Shown: positions 48,526 to 57,468 of the stretch, in pieces
How positions within the stretch are numbered: position 1 is the stretch's first letter
How the letters are laid out: the number at the start of each line of letters is the position of its first letter
DNA from: Ectopseudomonas composti
GTDB taxonomy: Bacteria; Pseudomonadota; Gammaproteobacteria; Pseudomonadales; Pseudomonadaceae
DNA length: 64,000 bases
NCBI RefSeq assembly: GCF_001567565.1
Contig: NZ_LSSW01000006.1
Coordinates: 1-64,000, forward strand
Direction: 5' to 3'
The notes under the pieces: generated by a model
What the model was told of the DNA's origin: nothing
What the model saw: the letters and a program-made list of their open reading frames with translations, nothing else
Databases searched by the model: none
Made by a program: the position numbers and the translations under genes

Positions 48526-49331
48526 ACACTCTGCATGATCTGCATCGCCCGCTGGGCTCCACCGGCTTGAGTGTTTCGCCGCTGGGTCTGGGCACGGTCA
48601 AGCTCGGCCGTGACCAGGGCGTGAAGTACCCCAACGGTTTCACCATTCCCGATGATGCGCAGGCCCTGGCCTTGCTGCAGCAGGCGCGCGAACTGGGTAT
48701 CAACTTGATCGACACCGCGCCGGCCTACGGCGTCAGCGAGCAGCGCCTCGGTCCGTTGTTGCGGGGCCAGCGTGATCAATGGGTGATCGTCAGCAAGACC
48801 GGCGAGGAGTTCGTGCAGGGGCAGTCGCACTTCGACTTCTCTCCCGCGCATACGCGTCTTTCGGTCGAGCGCAGCCTCAAGCGCCTGGAGACCGATCGTA
48901 TCGACCTGCTGCTGGTGCATTCCGACGGCAACGATCTGGCGGTGCTGGGGGAAACGGGAGTCTACGAGACACTGGCGCAGCTCAAGCAGGAGGGCAAGAT
49001 TCTCGCCTACGGTATTTCCGGCAAGACCGTCGAGGGCGGACTCCTGGCGCTGGAGCAGGGCGACTGTGCCATGGTTACCTATAACCTGAGTGAGCAGGGC
49101 GAAAAGCCCGTACTGGACTACGCTGCCAGTCACGCCAAGGGGATTCTGATCAAGAAGGCGCTGGCCAGTGGGCATGCCTGTCTGGCCGAGGGTGTCGATC
49201 CGGTGCGTGCCAGCTTCGAGCTGATCTTCGCTCATCCAGGCGTCAGCAGCGCCATCGTCGGCACCATCACGCCGGCGCACCTGGCGGCCAATGTCGCGAC
49301 TGTCGCGGCGGTTTTGCAGGGTATCCGCTGA
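48522..49331 (+). CDS. Aldo/keto reductase
   Basis: This 269-residue NADPH-dependent reductase has the catalytic tetrad Asp 64, Tyr 69 (DTAPAYG), Lys 92 (VSKTGEE) and His 133 (LLVHSDGND). It is shorter than most aldo/keto reductases because the C-terminal loop is reduced. It is translationally coupled to the FAD oxidoreductase by a 4-bp overlap, so the two may act on related small carbonyl and amine substrates. No more specific role can be inferred. Confidence 0.88.
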   Translation: MNTLHDLHRPLGSTGLSVSPLGLGTVKLGRDQGVKYPNGFTIPDDAQALALLQQARELGINLIDTAPAYGVSEQRLGPLLRGQRDQWVIVSKTGEEFVQGQSHFDFSPAHTRLSVERSLKRLETDRIDLLLVHSDGNDLAVLGETGVYETLAQLKQEGKILAYGISGKTVEGGLLALEQGDCAMVTYNLSEQGEKPVLDYAASHAKGILIKKALASGHACLAEGVDPVRASFELIFAHPGVSSAIVGTITPAHLAANVATVAAVLQGIR

Positions 49332-49473
49332 GGTCCTCGGTCACGTCCTCTTACAGCCTTGGGTTGTGCTGGGTGGTCGGCTTGGGGCAGCCTTGAGCGG
49401 TTTTCGCTTCAACCTGATCCTCGCGTGAGGGCCCTTCACCGGCTCTCACGTCCAGCCGGAACAAGGAGTCGAG

Positions 49474-50382
49474 ATGTCGCGTACGCTGATCCGCAAGGAC
49501 CCGAGTAACTTCAAGACCCTGCCGCTGTTCGTCGAGGCCAGCCCCGATGGGCTGAGCTACCAGAGCCTGGGGCAGCCGCTGAATTTCCAGCAGATGCTCG
49601 AACGCCGTCGCCCGCTAGAGGTGGCGGATAGCTCGCGTTTCTCCGTCGAGCTGGCCAATCTCGGTGTATCCGTACGCCTGACCCTGCGCCTGCATGGCCG
49701 TGATTACTGGTTGCTGGTGCGTCAGCGGCGTCCGGATCGGGGTGACACCGTACTCAAGCTGATTTCCGGCTATGTGCCGGCGCATGAGCTGAACCTGCCG
49801 CTGCTCACCGCCATTCAGGAGGTCGCCGAGGAGTGCCTGCTGGAAAGTGCCGATGGTTGGCTGGGCGGGCGTTTCGCCGATACCTGGTTGCCTACGCCCT
49901 ATCAGGACACGCTGCGTTATCGCGAGTCGAGTCACTTTCGACTCAGTCCACTGTCTGGCGCCGCGCGGCCGGTGCAGTGCGGCAACCTGACCTTGCTCGA
50001 GCGCCCGCGCGCCTATGTGCATCTGCCCACGGCGTCCTTGCAACTGGTCTACGACCTGAGTCTGGAGTTGCCGCGCGACGCTCGCCAGTTGAGCCTGTTC
50101 CACGTCGACGAGTGCCTGGAAGACGGCCGCCTGGTGGCGCGCCTGGAGCGTCGGCGGCCGGATATCTTCTTGTTGGCGCTGCAGCGCGGAGTGCCCAGTG
50201 GAGGGCTGTTCACCTTGCGCAAGGGTGAGCTGTTGCCCGCCAGCACCCGAGGGGTGTGGCTGTCGGAAAGTTTTGCCGAGCAGGATGGCTGGCTGGTGCG
50301 CGACGAGCGGATTCGCTGGAAGGACTGGCTGCAGCGCTACGGCGTGAAGACGCCGCAGCGGCGAGCCTTGGTCAGCGCCTAG
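49474..50382 (+). CDS. Degenerate Nudix-like protein (PA4993 type)
   Basis: The function of this 302-residue protein is not known. Its central region has a Nudix-like pattern, GYVPAHELNLPLLTAIQEVA followed by EECLL, at about residues 92-116. Two residues are inserted relative to GX5EX7REUXEEXGU, Arg is replaced by Gln and the last Gly by Leu, so catalysis is doubtful. The GGAACAAGGAG ribosome site supports the ATG at 49474. In the 142-bp gap upstream, CGTGAG (49424-49429) and CTCACG (49445-49450) form a hairpin. It converges with the YtjB-like gene 14 bp downstream. Confidence 0.75.
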   Translation: MSRTLIRKDPSNFKTLPLFVEASPDGLSYQSLGQPLNFQQMLERRRPLEVADSSRFSVELANLGVSVRLTLRLHGRDYWLLVRQRRPDRGDTVLKLISGYVPAHELNLPLLTAIQEVAEECLLESADGWLGGRFADTWLPTPYQDTLRYRESSHFRLSPLSGAARPVQCGNLTLLERPRAYVHLPTASLQLVYDLSLELPRDARQLSLFHVDECLEDGRLVARLERRRPDIFLLALQRGVPSGGLFTLRKGELLPASTRGVWLSESFAEQDGWLVRDERIRWKDWLQRYGVKTPQRRALVSA

Positions 50383-50395
50383 TCGAGGCCGGGCG

Positions 50396-51916
50396 TCACT
50401 GCGCCCGGCTGTCGTGCATGCGCGTCAGTTGCCGTTCCAGCAGTGCCGGGTAAGGATCGAGCAGGCGCTCCACGCAGCTGGCACCTTCCGGGCTGGCGAT
50501 CGGGCGGATGCGGGCGCGCTGGCGAGCCAGGGCATCTTGCGCAACGCGTTGTTCGACCAGCAGCAGATTACGGCTGTGTTGCGACAAGGCCAGGGCGTCC
50601 AGGGCGCTGTCGCTGAGCAGCAGGTCGGCCTGGCCCAGCTCTTCCAGATCACGGCCCAAGGTCAGCCCGAGCTGTAGTTGCAGGGTGATGCCGCTGTCGG
50701 CGACCTCAATCTGCAGGGCGTGGCCCAGGGCGCGCATCAGCTCACCGCAGCAGATGGCGTGGGTCAGGTAGTCCTCACCGCATTCGCGTTCATGGAACAG
50801 CATGAGACTGCTGCCGTCCTTGAGCGTGTGCAGTCGCCCCTGATACAGCGCGGAGGCCTGCTCCAGGCAGCCCCGATAGCGATCCAGCAGATCCAGCAGT
50901 CGCGTCCGCGGCAGGCGCCGCAGTTGTTCCTGCGCGCCGAGTTGAATGGCCAGCACGGCGCTGGTTTGCGAGGGGCGTGGGGCCTTGGCTGCCGGCGTAG
51001 GCGTTGCGGAGTCGTCACGCAGGTCGGAGAAGGGATCGTCCGGCTCTATCGACTCGGGCCAGGGCTTGAGCGGCTCGTCCTCGTCCTCGTGCAGGTCCGC
51101 TTCGTCGAACTCATGCTCGGCGCGGGGCTCGCGAGGTTCGTCGGCAGGCTCGTCGTGCAGATAGTCTTCGCTGTTATCGTCCAGCAGTGGCTCGTCATCC
51201 AGCTCCGGCTCGGGCTCCGGCTTTTCCGGTACCAGTCGAGCCTGCAGTTGGCGCGCCAGATCGCCGATCTCGTCGTTGCGCCCCGCGCCTGGCGCAGGGT
51301 CGTCCGGGTCACGTAGCCACAGGCGCATTTGCAGCAATGGCGTGGAAATGTAGCGGCCCAGGCGCATGCTCAGCGACAGGGTCAGGGCCAGCAGAATGAG
51401 GCTGAGAATGCCCATGCTCTGCAAGCTGATGGTCATCGGCTGCTGGAACTGGCCCATGTCCAGGCTTATGCGCAACTGCCCGGCGATCACCTCCTGGAAG
51501 GTGATGGGCGTGGAGTAAAGGCCCTCGGTTTCGCCCAGTACGCTGCGCGTCGGACGCGACCCGGCTTCGGCGAGGATGCGGTTATCCACGCTGTAGATGG
51601 CGGCATGGGCCACCAGTGGGTTCTTCGCCAGATTGTTCAGCAGCACATTGAGGCTGAGGATGTCGTTGGACACCAGCAGTTCGGTGGCTGACGCCGCTGT
51701 CTGGGTGATCAGTGCCTGGCCCAGTGCATCGGCCTGTTGCTGCATGGCCTGCTTGAACTGCATGCCCATGACCCAGGCATAGATGACCATCGCCAGGGCT
51801 ACCAGCAGCAGGCTGTGGCTGGCGATGCGCAGCACCAGGGGCACCCGCCGCTGACGCAGCGCGTGGAAGATCATGATGAAGAAATTATCGGGTTTGGCGG
51901 GCGCGGGCCGGTTCAC
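50396..51916 (-). CDS. AhpA/YtjB (SMP_2) family membrane protein
   Basis: This 506-residue protein fits the family encoded next to serB in many gammaproteobacteria (E. coli YtjB). It has an N-terminal membrane segment (LRIASHSLLLVALAMVIYAW), a periplasmic region with ATELLVSNDILSLNVLLNNL, a second membrane segment (MGILSLILLALTLSLSMRLG) and a HAMP-like start to the cytoplasmic part. A very acidic stretch, PEPEPELDDEPLLDDNSEDY and onward, spans about residues 230-315. I chose GTG 51916, which gives the VNRPAPAKPDNFF start I recall for the Pseudomonas family; ATG 51874 is an alternative. The exact role is unknown. Confidence 0.82.
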   Translation of the reverse strand: MNRPAPAKPDNFFIMIFHALRQRRVPLVLRIASHSLLLVALAMVIYAWVMGMQFKQAMQQQADALGQALITQTAASATELLVSNDILSLNVLLNNLAKNPLVAHAAIYSVDNRILAEAGSRPTRSVLGETEGLYSTPITFQEVIAGQLRISLDMGQFQQPMTISLQSMGILSLILLALTLSLSMRLGRYISTPLLQMRLWLRDPDDPAPGAGRNDEIGDLARQLQARLVPEKPEPEPELDDEPLLDDNSEDYLHDEPADEPREPRAEHEFDEADLHEDEDEPLKPWPESIEPDDPFSDLRDDSATPTPAAKAPRPSQTSAVLAIQLGAQEQLRRLPRTRLLDLLDRYRGCLEQASALYQGRLHTLKDGSSLMLFHERECGEDYLTHAICCGELMRALGHALQIEVADSGITLQLQLGLTLGRDLEELGQADLLLSDSALDALALSQHSRNLLLVEQRVAQDALARQRARIRPIASPEGASCVERLLDPYPALLERQLTRMHDSRAQ

Positions 51917-51950
51917 AGAGCACGGCTCTTGTCGACTGAAGTTGCCGCGC

Positions 51951-51978
51951 AGTATAGCGAGCGGCCTGGAGTGGGCAA
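51951..51978 (-). promoter_or_regulatory. Candidate sigma-70 promoter of the YtjB-like gene
   Basis: On the minus strand TTGCCC (complement of 51973-51978) and TATACT (complement of 51951-51956) are separated by 16 bp. The predicted start, near 51944, is about 28 bp upstream of the GTG at 51916. Confidence 0.45.
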
Positions 51979-52090
51979 AGCGCATGGCTGCCCGGATCGG
52001 CGGGAAACTGGGTAGAATGTGCGCCTTTTCGTCGGTCGGTGGTCAATTCGCCGCTGGCCTGCCTCAATCGCTTGCCTTGGAGGGTGCGTC

Positions 52091-53305
52091 TTGCGCGAAA
52101 TCGTCCTGATCAATATCACCGGCGAAGATCGCCCCGGACTCACCGCTGCCATCACTGGCGTGCTGGCTCAGGGCGGGGTGAACATCCTCGATATCGGCCA
52201 GGCGGTGATCCACGACACCCTGTCGTTCGGCATCCTCATCGAGATTCCGGACAACGGTCGCTCCCAGTCGGTGCTCAAGGATCTGCTGTTCACTGCCTAC
52301 GAACTCGACCAGCAGGTACGTTTCACGCCGGTTTCGGAAGACGACTACCGGCAGTGGGTTGGTGGCCAGGGCAAGGCCCGCCATATCGTTACCCTGCTGA
52401 CACGCAAGGTCAGCGCCGAGCAGTTGCAGCGCGTCAGTGCCATCACCGCCAAGTACGGCCTGAATATCGATCATATCGACCGTCTTTCCGGGCGTATGCC
52501 ACTGGACATGCCGGCCGAGCAGGGCAAGGGCTGTATCGAGTTCTCGGTGCGTGGCGAGCCAGCCGATCCTGCAGCCCTGCGCGCCGAGTTCCTCAGCGTG
52601 GCGCAGGAGCTCAACGTCGACATCGCCTTCCAGCGTGATTCGGTGTTCCGTCGCAATCGCCGCCTGGCCGTATTCGATATGGACTCGACGCTGATCGAGG
52701 CCGAGGTGATCGACGAACTGGCCAAGGCCGCGGGTGTCGGTGAGCAGGTTGCCGAAATCACCGAACGCGCCATGCGCGGCGAGCTGGATTTCCGCGCCAG
52801 CTTCAAGGAACGCCTGGGCTTGCTGCAGGGGTTGTCGGAGGACGTGCTGGAAGAGATCGGCGCGTCCCTGCGCCTGACCGAGGGCGCCGAGGTGCTGTTC
52901 GCCGAACTCAAGCGCCTGGGTTACAAGACTGCGATTCTGTCGGGCGGCTTCACCTACTTCGCCAGGCAACTGCAGGCCAAGCTGGGTATCGACTACGTGT
53001 TCGCCAACGAGCTGCAGATCGAGAACGGCAAGGTTACCGGCGTGGCCGTCGAGCCCATCGTCGATGCCCAGCGCAAGGCCGATCTGCTGCGCGAGCTGGC
53101 GCAGAAGGAAGGCCTGCAGCTGGAGCAGACCATCGCCGTTGGCGACGGTGCCAATGACCTGCCGATGCTCGGCCTGGCCGGTCTCGGCGTGGCCTTCCGC
53201 GCCAAACCACTGGTCAAGCAGTCGGCCAAGCAGGCAATCTCCACCTTGGGCCTGGACGGCATCCTCTACCTGCTAGGTTTTCGCGACCGCGAGGGGCAGG
53301 ACTGA
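52091..53305 (+). CDS. serB: Phosphoserine phosphatase
   Basis: SerB hydrolyses phosphoserine in the last step of serine synthesis. The 404-residue protein has two N-terminal ACT-type domains (starting REIVLINITGEDRPGLTAAI), then a HAD phosphatase domain with FDMDSTLIEAE (nucleophile Asp near residue 196), a Ser/Thr motif in AILSGGFTYFA, and GDGANDLPMLGL near residue 351. Translation starts at TTG 52091, 8 bp after GGAGGG; the longer frame from 52019 is not supported. A strong terminator follows. It is divergent from the YtjB-like gene. Confidence 0.95.
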   Translation: MREIVLINITGEDRPGLTAAITGVLAQGGVNILDIGQAVIHDTLSFGILIEIPDNGRSQSVLKDLLFTAYELDQQVRFTPVSEDDYRQWVGGQGKARHIVTLLTRKVSAEQLQRVSAITAKYGLNIDHIDRLSGRMPLDMPAEQGKGCIEFSVRGEPADPAALRAEFLSVAQELNVDIAFQRDSVFRRNRRLAVFDMDSTLIEAEVIDELAKAAGVGEQVAEITERAMRGELDFRASFKERLGLLQGLSEDVLEEIGASLRLTEGAEVLFAELKRLGYKTAILSGGFTYFARQLQAKLGIDYVFANELQIENGKVTGVAVEPIVDAQRKADLLRELAQKEGLQLEQTIAVGDGANDLPMLGLAGLGVAFRAKPLVKQSAKQAISTLGLDGILYLLGFRDREGQD

Positions 53306-53325
53306 GCCAAGGTATTTCGGAAATG

Positions 53326-53353
53326 AAAAAGCCGCCTGAACAGGCGGCTTTTT
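53326..53353. terminator. Bidirectional terminator between serB and fimX
   Basis: The stem GCCGCCTG (53331-53338), loop AA and CAGGCGGC (53341-53348) is flanked by five A (53326-53330) and five T (53349-53353). It serves the convergent serB and fimX genes. Confidence 0.92.
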
Positions 53354-53366
53354 CTTGGGCGCGGGT

Positions 53367-55436
53367 TTATTCGTCGCCGGCCGAGAAGTCGTAGTCCATC
53401 GACTGGCTCGGGCCCTGCAGGTAGTAACCCTGAATGAAGTTGACCCCGGCCTGCCACAGTGTGGCCAGCACGCTGGCGCTCTCGACGAAGGGCACGATGG
53501 TCAGCTTGGCCTGGGCATGCAGGCTGCTGAGCAGCGTCTTCAGCGCTTCCTGGTTGTCGGCGTTGGTCAGGTCCTGGGAGAACGAGCCGTCGACTTTGAC
53601 GAAGTCCACTTGCAGGTGCTTGAGCGTGTTGAATGGGTTCAGCGCGCAGCCGAACTGGCTCAGCGCCGCCTTGCAGTGCAGCTCCGCCAGGCCCTGGGTC
53701 AGGGCCTTGGCCTGCTTCAGGTAGGCGATGGCATCTGGCTCGCTGAACTGGAACACCAGTGAATCCGACGGCAGGCGTGCAGCCTTGAGCGCGACGCTGA
53801 GCCAGGGCAGCAGTGTCTGGTCTTGCAGGCTGGCGCTGGACAGGTGCACGAACAGACGCGTGTTGTGACCTTTGGAGCGATGATCGGCCAGCAACTTGAT
53901 CGAGTTGAGGATCACCCAGCGGTCGATCTTCTCGCCCAGCCCGGCGTCCTTGGCGGCTGCGAGGAACTGCATCGGCGGCACCTCTTCACCCTGCGGGCTG
54001 AGCAGGCGCAGCAGTACTTCATAGTGTTCGTGGGCATCGCCACGCAGGCTGATGATCGGCTGGAACAGCAGGCGGAAGCTGTTGTTCTCCAGTGCCTGCT
54101 GCACCATCGCCAGCAGGTTGCCGCGGTTGGCGGCGGCAGCCAGTTCGTCGGCCGGGTTGAACAGCTTGATGGCATTGCCATCGTTGAGTTCATCCGCGCA
54201 GCGGTGCGCACGGTCGATGACTTCCTGGGCCTTGGCGGTTTTCTCGCTGAGGCCGGCAACGCCTACCGACAGCGTGGTCTGGGCGGTGCGCCCGCTGACG
54301 TCGAACAGGTGGCCTTCGACCTTCTTCAACAGCGCTGCCAGACTGGCTTCGCATTGCTCGGGCGTCTGGCCCGGCAGCAGGGCGGCGAACACGTCGTCAC
54401 CGAAGCGGGCCAGCTGGGTTTGCGCCGGGAAGTGCGCGCGCAGCAGGCCAGCCAGGTCAGTCAGCAGCAGGTCGATGCCGGCCAGGCCGATTTCGCCCTG
54501 CATGCTGGCGCAGCGGTCGACGCGGATGTACGCCAGGGTCGAGGGCTGGCCAGTGCTGATGGCGCGCTCGGCAGCGTTGTCCATCAGTTCGAGGAAATGG
54601 TTGCGGTTGAACAGGCCGGTGACCAGGTCCTGGCTGCTGATCTCGCGCAGTTTCTCTTCCAGTTCGGCGTTGGAGGTTTCCGCGCGAATCACCACCTGAA
54701 TGCACGGCTCGCCGTCGTAGGTGGCCGGCGAAAAACTCATCTGCGCGGCGAAGCTGCTGCCGTCGGCTCGCACGCCCTGGCAGTTGAGCTCGGCGTGGCC
54801 TTCGGCGCTCTGGTAGTTCTTCAGGAAGTCCTTGAAGGACCCATGATCGGCACTGGCAATCAGGTCGATCATCGGCATGCCTTCGAGCTCGTCGCCATCT
54901 TCGTAGCGGAACAGCTCCAGGTACGCACGGTTGGCGTAGATGTGCATGCCTTCGTGGACATAGGTGATGGCGTCCACCGAACTCTCGAGCAGCAGCTGGC
55001 AGCGTTTCTCTGCCTCGCGCAACGCCACTTCCGCGGCGCGGCGGGCGCGGCGCTCCTCGAGGTTGGCCAGCTCGCGCTTGGCCACCAGCACCAGGCGCTC
55101 GTCCTCGCCTTGCGGCAAGGCATCCTGGGCGCCGAACAGGAGCGCCTCGGTAATGATCTCCGAGTCGTTGTCTTCGATCAGCTGGATGACCGGAATATCC
55201 TTGGCCTGGCGGCGGATGGCGGTAATCGCCTCGCTAGGCTCGAGCTGCTCGCTGCTTGGCGCGCAGATCAGCAGATCCCAGGTCTGTTGCAGGGTCTCTG
55301 CAAGGTCGTCGCTGGAGGTCAAACGGTGCACACGGGTGGCGTGACCGGCGTTGCGGAACAGACTGACCAAGCGCTCAGCTTCGTTCTGCGAGTCTTCGAG
55401 AATCAGCAGGCGGATGGTTTTTTTTTCGATGGCCAT
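53367..55436 (-). CDS. fimX: Cyclic-di-GMP effector FimX
   Basis: FimX is a c-di-GMP receptor that controls type IV pilus assembly and twitching. The 689-residue protein starts with a REC-like domain (residues 8-125), then a PAS domain (about 140-255), a degenerate GGDEF (GDDVF near residue 345, no catalytic GGDEF) and a degenerate EAL domain (YEVLLRLLSP near residue 468, EVL instead of EAL). These degenerate motifs match FimX of P. aeruginosa, which binds c-di-GMP without turning it over. The PilZ-like gene at 55499 lies immediately upstream on the same strand. Confidence 0.93.
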   Translation of the reverse strand: MAIEKKTIRLLILEDSQNEAERLVSLFRNAGHATRVHRLTSSDDLAETLQQTWDLLICAPSSEQLEPSEAITAIRRQAKDIPVIQLIEDNDSEIITEALLFGAQDALPQGEDERLVLVAKRELANLEERRARRAAEVALREAEKRCQLLLESSVDAITYVHEGMHIYANRAYLELFRYEDGDELEGMPMIDLIASADHGSFKDFLKNYQSAEGHAELNCQGVRADGSSFAAQMSFSPATYDGEPCIQVVIRAETSNAELEEKLREISSQDLVTGLFNRNHFLELMDNAAERAISTGQPSTLAYIRVDRCASMQGEIGLAGIDLLLTDLAGLLRAHFPAQTQLARFGDDVFAALLPGQTPEQCEASLAALLKKVEGHLFDVSGRTAQTTLSVGVAGLSEKTAKAQEVIDRAHRCADELNDGNAIKLFNPADELAAAANRGNLLAMVQQALENNSFRLLFQPIISLRGDAHEHYEVLLRLLSPQGEEVPPMQFLAAAKDAGLGEKIDRWVILNSIKLLADHRSKGHNTRLFVHLSSASLQDQTLLPWLSVALKAARLPSDSLVFQFSEPDAIAYLKQAKALTQGLAELHCKAALSQFGCALNPFNTLKHLQVDFVKVDGSFSQDLTNADNQEALKTLLSSLHAQAKLTIVPFVESASVLATLWQAGVNFIQGYYLQGPSQSMDYDFSAGDE

Positions 55437-55498
55437 AGGGGAGTCAATACCGCGCCGAACGGACGCGAAAAGGCGACAAATGGTGAGTCTGGCGGAGC

Positions 55499-57301
55499 CT
55501 ACAGCGACTTCCAGAGCGAGTCAAAATCTTCCTCCCCGGCAGGCTTCTGGCTTTGCGAGGCTGTGACCGGTGTCCCGGCTGCGCCTTCTTCTTCGCCCAC
55601 GCGGCGGTACTCGAACTGACTGAAGCTGCCGGTGCTGACCTGCTTGTGGGTGAGCATGGCGCGATGCTCCTCGCCGTGGTCGTTGATCATCACCTTGCTG
55701 CCCTCCTGGAACGGCAGGCGCGGGGTGATCAGGCTGGCAGGGCGGGAGATGGCGCTGATTTCCGGCAGCAGCAGGGCGCGCAGGTACTGGCTGCTCTGTT
55801 CGGATTTGCGCAGCAGCTGCAGGCCGCATGGGCGTGCATGCGGGGCGATCAGTTCGATGCCCATCTGCGTGCCGCCACCGCGAACCTGGCGAATCCAGCG
55901 CACGATGGCCACGCTCCAGCCCTGGCTCGGGTTGTCCTGCACGCCGAGCAACTCGCCGGCCTGCAACTGGCTGGGCACGTCCTTGGGCCAGGACAGGCAG
56001 TAGCCGCCTGGGCTGTGATTGACGATGGCCAGCGGGAAGGTCGGATAGTCCTCGCTGCTGCTCGTGGGTTGCGGCTGTTCGCCAGGCGTCACCTTGGTGT
56101 ACTGGATTTCTTCGAAATGGATTTCGTCAGCGGCAGTGCGCTGAGCGTCGAAGGCGTTCGACCAGACGTCAGGCTCGCCGGTCGTTGGCTTGAATACCGC
56201 GGCGCCCAGTTCGACCGGACGCTTGAGTACTTCGGCGAAGCTGCGCTTGCCGGAGAGGAAGAAATGCAATGCGGTCATGCCGATGCACAGGGTCAGGTTG
56301 CCCTGGCCCGGTGTGCGCTGGAAGGTGCGCTCGGCGATGTCACCCCAGGCTGCTGCGACATGTTGTAGCAGGTCGAGGCTGATGCCTTCCGGAATCATCA
56401 GGCGCGATTTGCTGCGCTCCTCTTCCGGCAGTTCGAGGTATTCCTTGATCGCATCGACCAGTGGCTGCGTATCGATACCCAACAGGTTGTGCAACTCGCT
56501 GCTCTGGTACAGCGACTTGTAGCGTGGTGGGCCGTCGATCTGCGGCGCCAGTACGAACAGGCTGTCCGGATGGTCACCCGGCTGCAGCTTGACCAGCGTG
56601 CTCCAGGGCTCCAGCGCTTCTGCCAGGCGGGCGATGCCGTTCTGCCGCATCTGGTTGGTGCGGGCGCAGCCTAGCAGCAGTGCGGTCACGTAGGACTGTT
56701 CGGTGCTCAGGCCTTGGGTGTGGCGGGCCAGTGGATCACGAATGACCTGACGCTGCAGGCGTTGCTCGCAGGCGATCTGATACAGCTGGTGCAGCTCCAG
56801 CCAGAGTCCCTCGGGCACCGGGCAGTAAAGCTGGCTGGCGCGGATCAGCGGGCTGCACAGGCTGTGGCTGGCGCGTTGCAGGGCGACGGCGAGCAGTTGC
56901 TCGCGATCCTTGCCGCTGCGGCTGATAACGCGGGAGATGATCAGTTTGTAGCCGACGGCCAGGTGGTTCTGCAGCGCCTGGCACAGGTTGGCTACCTTAC
57001 GTGGGCGCTCATCGAGCACGATGGCCTGGTTGAGGAAGTGCCGCTCCAGATGCTGGCAGACGAAGCTGACCTCCGGGCGCAGCAGCTCGAGCAGTTGCAG
57101 GCGGTTTTCCGAAGGGGTGAGGAGTTGGTTGAGTTCCACCAGGCTCTGATACAACTGCCGCGCGGTTTCACCGATGTTCGCCTTGGGTAGGCCTGCAATC
57201 CAGCGTTTGAGATCGCGGGGAGTGCCGTCACAGAAGCTGAGGCTCTGCTTGCTTGGCGTGGGTACGCGCAGTAGCTGAAGGTGGGTACTCTGTTTATCCA
57301 T
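55499..57301 (-). CDS. PilZ-like domain protein upstream of fimX
   Basis: This 600-residue protein is homologous, as I recall, to PA4958 of P. aeruginosa, next to fimX. Most of the sequence is helical with no clear motif. The C-terminal region contains AIVNHSPGGYCLSW near residue 440, resembling the PilZ NxSxxG motif. No RxxxR was found in the expected upstream place, so c-di-GMP binding is uncertain. I chose ATG 57301; the longer frame from 57370 begins with AT-poor, non-conserved sequence. Cotranscription with fimX suggests a part in pilus or c-di-GMP control (inference). Confidence 0.75.
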   Translation of the reverse strand: MDKQSTHLQLLRVPTPSKQSLSFCDGTPRDLKRWIAGLPKANIGETARQLYQSLVELNQLLTPSENRLQLLELLRPEVSFVCQHLERHFLNQAIVLDERPRKVANLCQALQNHLAVGYKLIISRVISRSGKDREQLLAVALQRASHSLCSPLIRASQLYCPVPEGLWLELHQLYQIACEQRLQRQVIRDPLARHTQGLSTEQSYVTALLLGCARTNQMRQNGIARLAEALEPWSTLVKLQPGDHPDSLFVLAPQIDGPPRYKSLYQSSELHNLLGIDTQPLVDAIKEYLELPEEERSKSRLMIPEGISLDLLQHVAAAWGDIAERTFQRTPGQGNLTLCIGMTALHFFLSGKRSFAEVLKRPVELGAAVFKPTTGEPDVWSNAFDAQRTAADEIHFEEIQYTKVTPGEQPQPTSSSEDYPTFPLAIVNHSPGGYCLSWPKDVPSQLQAGELLGVQDNPSQGWSVAIVRWIRQVRGGGTQMGIELIAPHARPCGLQLLRKSEQSSQYLRALLLPEISAISRPASLITPRLPFQEGSKVMINDHGEEHRAMLTHKQVSTGSFSQFEYRRVGEEEGAAGTPVTASQSQKPAGEEDFDSLWKSL

Positions 57302-57385
57302 CAAACTTGGAGGCTCCGGCCACGCACTAGCAAGCGGCTCTAGTAATAGTCTTTCGAACTCTAGCAGCATCTGGCTGCGCTGGCA

Positions 57386-57405
57386 GCCCGTCCACTTGGA
57401 CGGGC
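57386..57405. other. Strong hairpin downstream of psd
   Basis: GCCCGTCC (57386-57393) and GGACGGGC (57398-57405) form an 8-bp stem with an ACTT loop, in the gap between the psd stop and the PilZ-like gene start. No T-tract follows on the minus strand, so it may be an RNA-stability or Rho-dependent element rather than an intrinsic terminator. Confidence 0.4.
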
Positions 57406-57468
57406 AACCCAGGCAGGGTATGGATCTTTGACCAGACCGTCGTTATGCGGGTTCCTGTTCCTTGGCGT

